Origin: Peromyscus leucopus
Lineage: Eukaryota; Chordata; Mammalia; Rodentia; Cricetidae
DNA length: 64,000 nt
Reading direction: 5' to 3'
NCBI RefSeq assembly: GCF_004664715.2
Contig: NC_051070.1
Span: 46,448,456-46,512,455, forward strand
Shown here: positions 1 through 11,440 of the stretch, piece by piece
Numbering within the stretch: the first letter of the stretch is position 1
Layout of the letters: every line of letters starts with the position of its first letter
Translations under genes and position numbers: made by a program
The notes under the pieces: model-generated
The model's database searches: none
What the model was told of the DNA's origin: nothing
Seen by the model: only the letters and a program-made list of their open reading frames with translations

Positions 1-521
1 GGACCACAGATAACAAGTTCCTGAACACCAGTCACATTCACAGGAGGAAAAAGCTTGAAAAACAACCGTATGTTGTTTGTCTCCTATCCCAAAGGGACTT
101 GCCAATAAGATGGCTGGGAGCTCCAAGATGGCGGGGAGCTCCCTCTCTATGACCTGGCTAAGGAGAAAAGTCAACATAAGAACAAACATGCTCAGTTCCA
201 AAAAGAGAAACTGGAAAAGCAACCTTGTTCCTGGTAGCAGGGGATGAGAATTCTCAACCAAAATGTAAGCTAGGCATCCCTGACCAAGTGGGACTGACAG
301 TTCTACTCTGAGGACAACCCCACAGTCCTCACAAGCCTCGGTCTCAAAGCAGCTTTGGTAAGACAGTAACTTCTCTACTGGGCAGGTAATGAATTCTATT
401 CAGTAATGAATTCTATTCAGTAATGAATAGACATCTTATTTTTGTCATTGTATATGAGTCAGAGGACAGTGGCCAGTCACCATCTTAACAGGGAATATAG
501 TGTTTAAAATTGAGCTACCAG
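1..521. other. No gene recognised; short tandem duplication
   Basis: I see no coding signal here. Near 110-150 the sequence repeats a GATGGC/GGGAGCTCC pattern that resembles an LTR segment, but too little is present to name a family. At 387-428 a 17-bp unit beginning TAATGAATTC occurs 2.4 times in tandem. Confidence 0.4.
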
Positions 522-735
522 AAACTGGCGAGATGGCTCAGCAGTTAAGAACACTTACCGCACTTGCCAAAGACCTAGGTTTGGCTCCCAGCACCTACAT
601 GCTGCCTCACAATCAGTTCCAGGTGATCCATTGCCTTCTTATGACCTCCCCAAGCACCAGGTACACACATGGCACACGTACATACATGTAGGTAAAACAC
701 TCATATGAATAAAATAAGTCTACATCTTTTAAAAG
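522..735 (+). mobile_element. B2 SINE, plus orientation
   Basis: The tRNA-derived head is recognisable (GCGAGATGGCTCAGCAGTTAA, then a degenerate B box near GGCTCCCAGCACC). The B2 middle follows (CTCACAATCAGTTCCAGGTGATC), and the AATAAAATAAG tail ends in a short A-rich run. It is diverged from the consensus, so it is an old insertion. An open frame across it is an accident of the SINE. Confidence 0.9.
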
Positions 736-1828
736 CTTGAGCTATCATGGGGACCTGAGAACAGGAAACAACCATAAATCAGGGAACTGGAGTTTAATCT
801 GTCATAGTCCCCAAGTAGACAGAACCCAGGGAAGTAGCTGTGGTGAGCAAAAGGGCCAGATGCTGGGGGGAAAAAACAAAACCTCAGCCTGCAGGAGGTT
901 TTGTTCTGGCGATGAAACACACAAGGAAAGACAGTTCCACCCTCAGCAGCCAGGATCAGACCTCATCTACTGAGAGTAACTCTAAGTTCACTAGTTCTGA
1001 GCATGAGGTCATGTGATGGGTCAACCTTTGGAGTCATCCATCTACCATTCACTGATGAAGAGTCCAGCACCTCTGAAGCCATGAAGGTGTCGGGGGAACA
1101 TTTGATTTCCACAGCAGCATCCATCTAGCAAGATCAATATTCAGGGGTTTGGAGCACACGAAGACAGGTCCACCCAGGGAGACTACTGTGTTACAGTTGG
1201 TTCTCTCATTTCCCAACTTGTAACACACAGGGGAGATAATCTCTAGTTATAACTTAGCCATCCAAAACATGCAAGGCAGGTGAGCTCTGGAGGGTTAGAG
1301 AACTTGATCAGCCCACAGGGTGCACAGTTAAGTGTGACTAGGTAGCTTCCCTGTTACTGCCTCCTCAAAAACTAAAAAAAAAAAATAAAAAAATAAAAGA
1401 TAACAAAGTAAAACTAGCTCTACCAGACATCAGACACTTGATCAGTATAGATTCAACACCAGCCAAAAGCACAGGAAAGCAGGAAAGCCAGGAGCCCACA
1501 AGCTCACATGACCACCCCTGCCTGTACATATCTAAGTCTCAAGGATCCAGAAAGAAACTGAACTGAGTGTGCCCCCCACCTCTCTATATACTTATCCCCC
1601 TGTGCTTTTTCTTTTAACTACTACTTTTAGTAGTATTTTCACTGTATTGTAATTTTTTTTTAAATCTTCCATGGTTATTCTTTCTTCATACTTTCATCTA
1701 CTTTTGGCTATGAACTTTTCAATTACTGAGTAATCTTTTTTCTTTATCTTTGTCCCCACTTTCTTTTTGTCTCCCTTGTTTCTCCCTTTCCCCCTTCTAT
1801 ACTCTGAGAAGTTTTGATACTTTAGAAA
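736..1828. other. No gene; A-rich run
   Basis: Non-coding sequence without recognisable exons. Positions 1371-1400 form an impure A-rich run. From about 1570 the plus strand becomes pyrimidine-rich and may be an old LINE relic, but I could not place it. Confidence 0.4.
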
Positions 1829-1857
1829 AGATTTATTTAATTTATGTATATGCGTGA

Positions 1858-1912
<55 letters not shown>

Positions 1913-2038
1913 CATCTGTGAGTGCAGGTGCCTGTGGAGTCCAGAAGAGGGCACCAGAGCCCCTAATGTTGAGGTTACAGGCAGTTATGAGTGCTGGGCT
2001 TTTACAGTACTCAACTGCTGAGCCATCTCTCCAGCCCC
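1829..2038 (-). mobile_element. B3/B2-type SINE, minus orientation
   Basis: Read on the minus strand the element starts with GGGGCTGGAGAGATGGCTCA, continues through the B-box region and the GCCCTCTTCTGGACTCC motif, and ends in an A/T-rich tail at the 1829 side. The tail side has been expanded into a TG array. Confidence 0.88.
1861..1909. repeat. (TG)n microsatellite, 49 bp pure
   Basis: Uninterrupted TG dinucleotides, about 24 copies, inside the 3' half of the flanking B3 SINE. Growth of a microsatellite from a SINE tail is common. The TH-rich and CV-rich open frames here are artefacts of the repeat. Confidence 0.97.
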
Positions 2039-2529
2039 AAGACATTTTCAAATTTCAGTGCATTGCTTTTAATCTACTAAGAAACAGCTTGTATTTTCAT
2101 ATTTTATCATTCATCTTACATTTACCTAATTTTTGTTTCTAAACTTTCTCATTATTGAAAAATCGTTTCCTTTTTGCTATATTCTCTTACTGTTTTCCCT
2201 TCCCTCTCTAACACTCTCCTCCGTTCCTCTTCTCCTATTTCCTTTCATTTACTTACTTTTCCCTTTCCCTCCCGTATCACTTTAGCTCACTCGGTTGCCC
2301 TTCCAGCATTTACTCTAATTAGGTTTTAGCTTCCCAGCATAGTCTACAGTACCATTGCCACTTTCTAGTTTGCAGCCACCAGTGGTACGTTAGCGGGCAC
2401 TGACTGATTTGAAATGGATTTTGTTGGGTACAACGCGGCTGCAACAGCATCTGGTCTCACCTCCGACTCACTGAAGACTGAGCCCTCAGGAATAGGCTGT
2501 TGATACTATCTGCAAATAAGACTGGGGTA
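2039..2529. other. No gene; pyrimidine-rich spacer
   Basis: T/C-rich sequence, especially 2120-2280, without recognisable exon or SINE. It lies directly before the ancient L1. Confidence 0.4.
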
Positions 2530-3856
2530 TGTAAAAAACAAACACATTCACACATTGCACCACAGAAACACAAGAAGCATGAAAAAACAAGGCAGCTTGA
2601 CTCCTCCAAAAGACCCCCAACTACTGAATTCTCTTCTGTTGAAATAGGCTAAAAGCTGGATGAAGTTTTAAAGTAAAAATGATCACAGGCCACAGTGATG
2701 ACGCAAGCAAGAGAATGAATTCAAATCAAGGCTTAGAGAGACACTTCAGCCACATAAAAATGTCAGCAAAACGGATGGGAAAAAAAAGAGGCAATGGGGA
2801 TTTAAAAAAAAATCAATAACATGAAAGAAAAATTCAGCAAGGAAATTGAGATTTGAAAGAAAAACAGAATGGGAAGTTTGGAAATAAAACACTCCGTGAA
2901 CCAAAAAAAAAAAAAAATCAGCAGCAGACTGGACCAGGTGAAGAAAGGATACAGGGATGGAGCCTAAGGACGGTAAAATACTACGTTCAGACAATAAGGA
3001 AAACAATAGTAAGTGAGCATAGCCAGAGTTTATAAGAACTCTGAAATAAAATCAAGAGATCAAACCTGAGGCCCTGGGAGATAAAAGGGGGATCTGGAAT
3101 ATAGACTGGAGACATCATAGCAGAAAATTTTCAATCTAGAAAAAGAAATGAATATTCAGTCACAAGAGGCATTTAGGATCCAGAACAGACATGACTAGAA
3201 AAGAACTCCTCTGTGATGTATTACTCAGGATGTTAAAACCATAAAGCTGCAAGGGAAAGACACCAACTCAACTAAAAAAGTAAACACATCAGAATAAATC
3301 AGATCCTGCTTCAGCATTCTTAAAAGTCAGGAAAGCATGAAATAATATATTTCAAACCCTGAAAGTAAATAACTGCCAACCAAAGTTGCTACACGCAGTA
3401 AAGCTCTCTTATAAAATTGATGGAGAAAGAAGACCATGTCAAGATAAGCACAAACAGCAACATTTCATGACCATCAAAAGCCAGCACCACAGAAAACACT
3501 TCACAGAATAATACATCCAGTGGAGGAAGAGCGGCAAACCCATGGCATACTCTCCGAAAAAGACCACATTCTAGACCAAAAGGCAAGTCTTAACAAATAC
3601 AAAAGAAGTAAAATAATTTACTATATCTTATAAGATCATATTGGAAGAAGCCTCAAAATCAACAGCAAGACAAGTCATAGAAACCACACAGATACTTGAA
3701 AGCAGGACAGTAACACACTTTTGAATAACCAGAGAGTCACTGGAGAGATCATGGAATGTCTAGAAACAAATGAAAACAGAAGCACAATTAATAAGAGCTC
3801 TTGGAACGACACTAAGGTGTTGATTGCTAAGAGGGAAGTTGACAGCCATGAGTGCA

Positions 3857-3940
3857 GAGGGAGGGAGGGAGGAAGAGAGGGAGGGAGGGAGGGAGGGAGG
3901 GAGGGAGGGAGGGAGGGAGGGAGGGAGGGAGAGAAGGAGG
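3857..3940. repeat. (GGGA)n tetranucleotide array
   Basis: About 84 bp of GGGA/GAGG units with one early interruption (GGAAGAGAGG near 3871). It sits inside the L1 ORF2 relic, where the L1 would normally be A-rich, so it grew by purine-slippage within the element. The Gly-Arg-Glu open frame over it is an artefact. Confidence 0.95.
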
Positions 3941-4001
3941 AGAGCTCAAGGTCTTAGGAAAGCAAGGACAAGTCAAACCCAAAAGCAGTAGGTGAAAAGA
4001 A

Positions 4002-4233
4002 GGGCTGGAGACATGGCTTAGCCGTTAAGATCACTTCCTGCTCTTTCAGAGAACCCAGGTTCAGGTCTCAGCACCCACACGGCAGCTCACAAACAACATT
4101 AACTCCAGTTCCAGGGGATCCAATACTCTCTTCTGGCCTCCACAGGTACCAAGCATGAATGTGGTATACACAGATATATGCAAGTTCAACCCCCATACTT
4201 ATAAAATAAAAGTAAACAAACCTTTCTTAAAAA
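4002..4233 (+). mobile_element. B2 SINE nested in ancient L1
   Basis: The full B2 plan is visible: the head GGGCTGGAGACATGGCTTAG, the middle CAGTTCCAGGGGATCCAATA, the CTCTTCTGGCCTCCACAGG motif, and an AATAAAAGTAAA tail. The L1 ORF2 relic continues on both sides, so the B2 inserted after the L1. Confidence 0.92.
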
Positions 4234-4580
4234 TTAAGATCAGGGCAGAAATGAATGAAATAGAGACTGAAAGGGCAATGTACAGGATCAATCAAATAAA
4301 AAGTTTGTTCTTTGGAGGAGATCAATAAAATTAAAAATCTCCAGCCAACTAACCAAAAGAAAGGGAGAAGACCCATTTTAATAAAATGCGAGTGGGTATC
4401 ACAGCAGATTCTAATGACATCTGGAGCATCTTTAGAGAATGCTTAAAAAACATTAAAAGATCCTGGGTTCCTAGACACGTCAACCTGCCAAAATTAAATC
4501 AAGAAGATATATTAGTAACTCAAACAGATCCATGACAATTGATTGAACTAATATCAGCTGTGACCCTAAACAAATGAATG

Positions 4581-6054
4581 GGCAAGAGTGGCAGGGAGAA
4601 TAGAGAGCAGAGTAGAAGAGGTTGGTGGGGGAGGAGATGAAAAAAAAAGAAAGTATTATCACATACATGTAGCCAAACGCCTGTGGCAAAGTTACAGCGT
4701 AATTTCAAAAACAAAAACAAATGAAACAACCCCACTTGGGATTCGATTCCATCTCATCTTATCTTCGGCCCTCCAGCTGATGGATCTGCAGGTCTGCTCA
4801 CAGTAAGATTGGGGTACAATCTTAGAATTCAGGCTCTCTTGTAAAAGTATGTCACTGTGTATAAAAATCACTTAACTTAAAGAATCTGAATTTAACATAA
4901 ATAATCTTACATTCCTCATCCAAACCTGATACTACAGACCAATGTCTAATCAGGCCTCAACATCTGTAAGTCAATTTTCTTAAATTAAATCTTGAAAGAG
5001 TAGCGGACAGAAAGGGAGAGACGATGTGTCCAGAGGTAGGGGCCTCAAGGTTGTTGGTCTGTAACTCTAGAAACAGAGAAATAGCCATGAATATTATTTT
5101 TTCCCCTGGATGTGAATTGCCTTTTCACAGGCTGACATTGCCACTGTGTTTTAAATCACCTGCCAACAGACTTTCATCCACCTTGGGCCAGGCAAAATGG
5201 CATCTCTGGTCCTAACAGGGTTTTCCACTTTTTTTTTTTTAAAGACAGGATTGGCCTTTCTTTCTATGAGACACCGATTCATATCCCTGGAAGCCTCAGT
5301 TTTCAATGAAGGAAGATTTGTCAGTGTATCTCTGAAACAAGCTGTGTATTCGGAGGCCCTTTCCTGGACTTGGATGCCCATTCGTTTGCAGCATCGTTCA
5401 GAAAAGTAATCCTGCCACCTCAGATGGCCTCCGAAAACCTGAGCCAGGAAAGTGCCTGACACAATTGGACTCTGGCTGGGCTCAGTGTCCAGCTTCCTGC
5501 AAACACTCCCGGGAATGTCAACACATTTTTCCATCTTCTCTCCTGTTTGCAGTTCGCCCTGGGAGGACTTGGTTTAGGCAAGCATCAATATTTTGATGTG
5601 ATGACATGATAAAACGTCCACACTCAGGGCTTGCAATTGCAGTTTTGAAATGTTACCGGACAGAAGGTCAAAGAAGCAGATGAAGCAAGCCAAAGACCAC
5701 AAAGAGAAAGTTGATCAATGGAGAGCCCTAGAAGATGTCCGACTTACTCTCTCGCAGAGAAACGGCAGCTCAGCATGCCTACCAATGAAGTTTTTATTTT
5801 CCTCCCCAATGTGGTCTGTTTCCTGTCTCAGAGAAAGACATCACAGAGCCAGCTGTACAAAGAAGGAACTGGGAGGACTTCCTTGCACTCGGTCATGTGT
5901 AGAATCCTTCACCAAGTTCCAACGATTTCACGTCTTCTGTGTACAGTTGCACCTTGAATACATCTTAAATGTGACCTTTATCTAGCCGGGCAGCACTGCA
6001 TTGCTCTTCATCTCCAAACGCCAGTGAACACCTCTGGCCTATTGTTTTAGCTAA
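4581..6054. other. No gene recognised
   Basis: About 1.5 kb without an identifiable repeat or convincing exon. There is a T-run at 5230-5240. The longest frames (for example 5151-5534 minus and 5650-5985 plus) show no recognisable motif, coding periodicity or homology that I know. Confidence 0.4.
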
Positions 6055-6345
6055 GTGGTCTGTTTTTGGCTCACGGTTTTGAGTATACTGTCCATTATAG
6101 CATTGAAGGCAGGAGGAAGGGGAGGCCGTTCCCATTGTGTCCACAGTCAGGAAGCAGAGAGCAATGGATGCCCATGTTCAGCCCACTTTCTCCTTTTAAT
6201 TCAACCAGGGACCCCAGGACATGAAATAATACCCACATTTAGAGTGGGTCTTCCCACTTCAGCTTATCTAGATACATGCCCAAGAATTGTTTCCATGGTG
6301 ACCCTAAATGCCACCAAGCTGACAATCAATATTAACCACTGTAGC
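6055..6345 (-). mobile_element. Rodent MaLR (ERVL-type) LTR fragment
   Basis: The order of motifs (GGCTCACGGTTTTGAG, then CACAGTCAGGAAGCAGAGAG, then GGGTGGGTCTTCCCACTTCA-like sequence, then CAATATTAACCA at the right) follows the reverse complement of rodent MaLR-class LTRs as I remember them. The sense 3' end (left side) is lost. Family level is uncertain. Confidence 0.6.
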
Positions 6346-6349
6346 TGTT

Positions 6350-6690
6350 GTATGAGTTGTTGTGATAAAACATCCGAGAGAAATCAGTGTAAGGCAGAGA
6401 AGGCTTATTTGGGGGCTCCCTCGTTTCAGTGTGTGGTTGCCTAGCCTGGTTATTTGACATCTGCAGCCAGGCAGTCTATCTCAACAAAACATGTGTCAGA
6501 AGAAAGTCACTGGCATCATGGTGACCAGGAAGCAACAGAAAGCAAGAGAAGATGAGCTCCCAGTGTCTCCTTTAAGGGCACACTCCAATGACCTAGCACC
6601 CTCCAGCTCGGTTCCACCTCCCATCAGCCCATCTGATGGCAGGTCTTCGGCACTTGACCTTTGGAGGACATTTCCGACTCACTCCTGATG
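6350..6690 (-). mobile_element. Second MaLR-type LTR, minus, abutting the first
   Basis: It starts with TTGTTGTGATAAAACATC and GGCTTATTTGGG, the reverse complement of the MaLR 3' end with its polyadenylation-signal region. GACCAGGAAGCAACAGAAAG and CACTCCAATGACCTAGCACC follow. It lies directly after another MaLR fragment of the same orientation, so it is either a separate insertion or one strongly rearranged element. Confidence 0.5.
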
Positions 6691-6819
6691 GTTCTTTAGC
6701 CTTCTCTGTCTGACTCCGACATTCTATGATACATTCCCACGCTGCAGTGAGGACAATCCCAAGCATATATCTGGCAATATAAACCTGCTTTATTGTTTTT
6801 TGCTGATTTTCCAAAGCTC

Positions 6820-7180
6820 TCTGGACAAAGTCCAGGATCTCTGATGTGGCTTACACAGTCTGAACCTGGCCTTGCTCAGGTCTCCAGCTGTTGTGGGCTA
6901 CTGTCCTCCCTACACTGTGCTCCTATCCCTTGGGCCCCCTTCCAATTCCTCAGTCATATGCTCTGTCATACCATGGCCCCTGTGTCAATGCTGTGACTCC
7001 CAATGTCCCGGTGCTCTTTGGTCCACACATCCCCTTCTCTTCCACTCCTAATTAACTGCATGCATCCTTAATAGATGAGAGCAAGTGTCTTCTTCTCAGG
7101 AAAAGCCTCTCTTGGCTCCCTATGCCTAGGTCATGGGTCGTGGTCATTGTCAGGAAGCTGTCTTTTTCTCCTTCAGAAAT
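6820..7180 (+). mobile_element. L2 LINE relic
   Basis: The sequence follows the L2 3' region: an AAAGTCCAGGATCTCTGATG start, CTTACACAGTCTGAACCTGG, a CCCTTCCAATTCCTCAGTC segment and an AAAGCCTCTCTTGGCTCCCT end. Divergence is high, as expected for a mammal-wide element. Confidence 0.6.
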
Positions 7181-8931
7181 AGCTCATTTGCCATTCATAC
7201 TCTCCCGGGTGCTTAATTAGTACTTGTGCCTTTCAAAAAAGTCCAGTATAGCCAGAGACCTCGTCTGACTTTACTACTATTATATTTTTTTGTTTGCTAG
7301 CTACTTATTTCTGTGAGAAATGTTTCCACTTGGATTGGGGATCTTCCTGACTCTCCTACAATTATATACGTACATACATATATACATACTTTTTATGTTT
7401 ACATCATCAAACAATACTTATTGAAGGCATTTTGTCATCCTGGAGGGCTGACCTTCATCACTTTGATGGTGGGGTAGGCATGGCAGCTGCCCTTGGTTGG
7501 GACGTGTATGATCTTTCTTTATTCTTGTATCCTTCTCTCGTATAAACACTGTTTTCCTGGCGGACATTGCATAGTATTGCTGTATCTTGTGATCTTTTAA
7601 TACAGCCAGATGATCTTAAATTTTTTAAAGTGTCTATACACATTTAAAAAAGGTAAAAAAAAAAAAATGGTGGCATTTACAAATTTTTCTTAGCTAATAC
7701 GTTAGTCAGTATCATGCCCTGACAATTTCATAATCTTTTGGTGATCTAGAGATTCAGTGTACATTTTGGACTTATCGCAGTATGATATAAATTATAACTT
7801 TTGTCAATGCTGGTATAATAAAAGGACACTTGAACATCTTAACTTTATTAACCTTCTTTCTGACCTCACACTATCATCATCATCATGTGTTGTACTTCTG
7901 TCTATAAGAAGTTGCATTGGTATTGATTTAATCATCAATATTAATTTAGAGTTACTTACACATTTATCCCTCCGTTGAAGCTCATTCTTTCCCATGTTTT
8001 TTGCTTTGTTTTGTTTTTTTGTTTTTGTTTTTACTATTATTTGCCATTGCTTTCCTTCTGCCTGCAGACCTTTCTGGTGAATTTCACTTAATGCATACTG
8101 ACTACAGAAATTCTTCCAGAAAACACAGTTGTCTACGATACAGCTGGTAATTTGAAAAACACAGAAGAATGGACTTGCTGCATTGTGCCGTGAGTTTAAA
8201 ATTAAGATGGTCCAGACTTTGGGAATTCTAGAGGTCAAATAGCCAAAGATCTTCAACAGATAAAAATCTAAGGAAAAGGTGGAGAGAGGAAGCTGCAGTA
8301 GGTTGAAAGGACATAACTTCACACGTCAACATTTTTTCAGTAGGCTAGATTACAGGGCCTAGGGAGACCTGTGTGGTAGGGGGAAGGGAGAACCAAGGGG
8401 GTCCTGGAGGCTAAGAGAAAGAAAAACAGGAAACGGCCATAGGGCTGGTCAATGTCTGAGTCTGTGTATGTTTAATGGGCAGGCCTTGTGTAAATGAGGG
8501 GACTGAGCCTCTCTCCTAGGTCCTTCCCTTCTCTTTTCATTGAAGCCATTACTGCCTGTGGATAGTAAAACACCCAATGTAGCAATATGTCAGAGACGAA
8601 GAATCCAAAAATGTATAAGAGCCTCAACTTTGTAACATTTGAGGTGCTCTAGCTTCCAGATGCTACTCTGCTGGAGGCCTACTCGACAGTATAAAAATAT
8701 GCTTCTTGGTCAAAGGGCCTTGGGGTTCCGTTTCTTGAACTAGAAGGCCTGGACCCTTTTGAATAGCAAAACTATAAACCCAAGAAAGAGATTACGTCAG
8801 AGCACCACAAAAAGGCAAAGGTTGCTTGTAAAGGGGAATGCGATGTGATCGAGACAGCCCACAAGAAGAGGGTTCTGAGCAGCTGTGAACAGTGCTTCTT
8901 TTTGCTAGTTTTGTTGTGTTTGTCTTAAAAA
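7181..8931. other. No gene recognised
   Basis: About 1.75 kb of A/T-rich unique sequence. It has a short TA/CATA-rich patch at 7364-7392 and a T/G-rich run at 7998-8035. No exon-like segment was found. Confidence 0.4.
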
Positions 8932-9153
8932 CAGTGGTTCTCAACCCGTGGGCAGCAACCTCTTTGGTGGTGGAACAGCCCTTCACGGGAGTCGCCTAAG
9001 ACCATCTGCATATCAGATATTTATGTTACAATTCATAACAACAGCAAAATTGCAGTTCTGAAGTAGCAATGGATAATTTTATGGTTTGGGGGTCACCACG
9101 ACATGAGGAACTGTATTAAGGGGTCACAGCATTAGGAGGGCTGAGAACCACTT
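8932..9153 (+). mobile_element. URR1 hAT-Charlie DNA transposon
   Basis: The terminal inverted repeats are visible: CAGTGGTTCTCAACCCGTGG at the left and GAGGGCTGAGAACCACTT at the right. The interior carries the family's GTTACAATTCATAACAACAG and GGGGGTCACCACGACATGAG blocks. It is about 220 bp, near full length for this non-autonomous rodent family, and has no coding capacity. Confidence 0.93.
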
Positions 9154-9409
9154 AACACAATGTAACCACATATTTGTTTCAGATAGTTTCTATATTTATG
9201 TTTTATTTTATACATAAATTGAAAATAGTACATACTATATTCACTATTGAAGGACATTTTTTAAAGGCCCAGTTTGGCAGGGATATTTTTATATTAGGAT
9301 GCCATATCATCATCTTTGATGTCCATAACTTTTCTAAAAATTCTGATGCGGGCTCTCTGGTTCTCTGAGGAGAATACGCATTTTCCCTCCAGCTAATCTT
9401 ACCAATGCT

Positions 9410-10089
9410 TTTGTGTTATATTTAGTGGGTGCAGGCTCTTGCTACAACTGCTGGTACTGGTCTCAGTTTCTGGACTCTCCTCCTCAGCCTTCTAATCAAT
9501 GGGAATCGAGGCAAGTGCCAGTCGACTTGGCCCTGTCTTTTGCTTTTGTTTTCATTATTTATTTTTTTTTTATTATGGTGAGCCTTTCTGAAATTTATCT
9601 GTACTTGCTTGTCTTTGATTTACCGGGTGTGGCATCTGTGGCTTGGTGTCTTTTATCAGTTTTGGAAAATTCTCTTCCAGTATTGCTTTGGCCCATTTAC
9701 TTTTCCTCTTCCTTGTGGAATTGTGTATATGGCAAATGTTTATTGTACTGTATGTATAATTTTTGTACAATGAAAAGACACTTTGATGGAATGTAGACAT
9801 TTATAATGTCCCAAATATACCATCTTCTCCTATCTTATTTTTATGATTTTTTTCATCTGTTGGTCTATGTTCTGGTTCATTATTTTTCTTTTCAGCTCTG
9901 TGCAACCTCCTACTTCAAATTCATTTATTGAATTCTAACTTTCATTTGTTATATGCTTTAGTTCTGGAATTCCTTTCTTATTATTTTTATGGATTTCAAT
10001 TTTCCACTGAAATTCTCCATCTTGTTGTCAACAATGATATATTTAACAAGTACATGAACTCTGTGTCTAGTAACTCCAGTATTATCACT
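9410..10089 (-). mobile_element. Ancient L1 relic, part 1
   Basis: T-rich sequence that reads as old mammal-wide L1 on the minus strand: CATCTGTTGGTCTATGTTCT, ATGGATTTCAATTTTCCACT and TTCTCCATCTTGTTGTCAAC. The same L1 seems to resume after the MaLR LTR with GGATCTGTTTCTGTCTTC. All frames are degraded. Confidence 0.5.
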
Positions 10090-10446
10090 GTTCCATTACT
10101 GTGAAGAGACACCATGAGCACGGCAACTTATAAAGGAAGACATTTAACTGGGTCTGGCTTACAGTTCAGAGGCTTGGTCCACTCTCATCATGGCAGGGGG
10201 CATGGTGGTACATAGGCAGGCATGGTGCTGGAGAAGGACCTGAGAGTTCTACATATCGATTCATAGGCAGCAGAAAGAGACAGAGACTGGGATGGGCTTG
10301 GACTTTTGAAATCCCAAAGCCCACTCCTAGTGACACACTTTCTCCAACAAGGCCACACCTCCTAATCCTTCTCAAGTAGTGCCATTCCCTGGTGACCAAG
10401 CATTCATATCTATGAGCCTATGGGGTCATTCTTATTCAAACCGCCA
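10090..10446 (-). mobile_element. MaLR LTR inserted in ancient L1
   Basis: This is the reverse complement of a rodent MaLR LTR. From the left, ACTGTGAAGAGACACCATGA, ACTGGGTCTGGCTTACAGTT, GGTGCTGGAGAAGGACCTGA and ACACACTTTCTCCAACAAGG appear, ending near TTATTCAAACCGCCAC. It is nearly full length (about 355 bp), which fits a solo LTR. Confidence 0.85.
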
Positions 10447-10600
10447 CTGCTATGGATCTGTTTCTGTCTTCTTAAAATGATACTTGGTCATTTGACAGGT
10501 TAGGTTCCATCCACCTCTTGGTAAATCAGCCTCTTTTTTCTCATCAAATGTTGGGTCTCATTCTATGGATTAGAGAATGTTATATGCTGTTACTCATGTA
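10447..10600 (-). mobile_element. Ancient L1 relic, part 2
   Basis: Continuation of the L1M-like sequence after the MaLR insertion (TGGATCTGTTTCTGTCTTCT, then TCATTTGACAGGTTAGG). The phrase spanning the break reads as a typical L1M order when the LTR is ignored. Confidence 0.4.
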
Positions 10601-11284
10601 AAAGGTAATGTCAGGCTGCTAAGCTAAGTTAACCACCTTAATCCAACTGAACCTGAGACCTTTTAAATGTTTATGAGTGCTGATCCACACCCCATTTGCC
10701 TTTATGGTTTAGCATTACTCTCTTAGCAGTCAATTTGGAAGCAAGGGGTTATTTCCCAGTGTCCCTTCCTCTTGCCAACTCATGGGTTCCAGTTGTGTCA
10801 CTTGAGGGCTACCCCTTTCTCCATGATGGGCTTCAAGCACAAATGCTCCAAGGAAAAAGAGAGCTCCATTTTTATCTTATCTCTATATATTTCACCTCCT
10901 CTCTAGGACTTTGTCTACTAATGCCCTTGTGACTTTTGTGTGCTTCAAATGGAGTTATCTAAAATGTGTTTTCCATTTTTCTTACGTGTTCATGGTGGAA
11001 GAGTTTTATATAAAATCAGTTGACCATAGTTGCAAAGAGATGCTTCTTTGAATAACTACTATTATTCAGTCAGAGCTCCTGGTATATTTTCATAGCACTC
11101 CTTCCACAAATCTCTAGTTATTAAAATTTTTCTATTTCTTTGTTTGGCATCTGCCTTTCTGAAATTACAGGCCTGGTGAGCTACAGAGATCTGTTTTGCT
11201 CACCAGCAAGCTCTTGATATTTAACCCATATTAGTTACTCTGTAAGAAATCTTAATGGATGACCATTAGGAGCTCTTTATGTTA

Positions 11285-11440
11285 GCGTTGTGTATGCTTT
11301 GTACAATCTCATCCTTGTCAAAACCATATGTGGTAGGTATTAGTCATCTCAGTTCCAGAGAAAAGAAGTAGAGAAAGACAAGTAACCCCAAGGACACCAC
11401 ACACCTAATGCTTTGTAAGACTCCAACCTTCTAGATTTCA
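11285..11440 (+). mobile_element. MIR SINE relic
   Basis: MIR-like core and 3' region: TGGTAGGTATTAGTCATCTC, then AGAGAAAAGAAGTAGAGAAA and AAGTAACCCCAAGGACACCA. It is strongly diverged. Confidence 0.5.

Larger units (their letters stand above)
2530..4580 (+). mobile_element. Ancient L1 LINE, internally deleted
   Basis: Two blocks of old L1 are present in the same orientation. Block one (about 2530-3510) matches the ORF1 region: it contains ACAAGAAGCATGAAAAAACA, the coiled-coil-like GCAGCAGACTGGACCAGGTG segment and, near 3375, the ORF1 3' motif AACTGCCAACCAAAGTTGC. Block two (about 3540-4570) matches ORF2 from late endonuclease into early reverse transcriptase: the CTAAGAGGGAAGTTGACAGC stretch near 3828, and GAAATGAATGAAATAGAGAC near 4247. 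Roughly the ORF1/ORF2 junction and early endonuclease are missing. All frames are broken. A GGGA array and a B2 lie inside. Confidence 0.82.

Noticed and set aside
1..240. ERV LTR at the window start
   Set aside because: The repeated GATGGC/GGGAGCTCC pattern is suggestive, but no TG...CA ends, TATA box or polypurine tract could be placed.
522..735. tRNA gene
   Set aside because: The A/B-box-like sequence belongs to a B2 SINE. No intact cloverleaf or acceptor stem is present here or in the other B2, B3 and ID elements.
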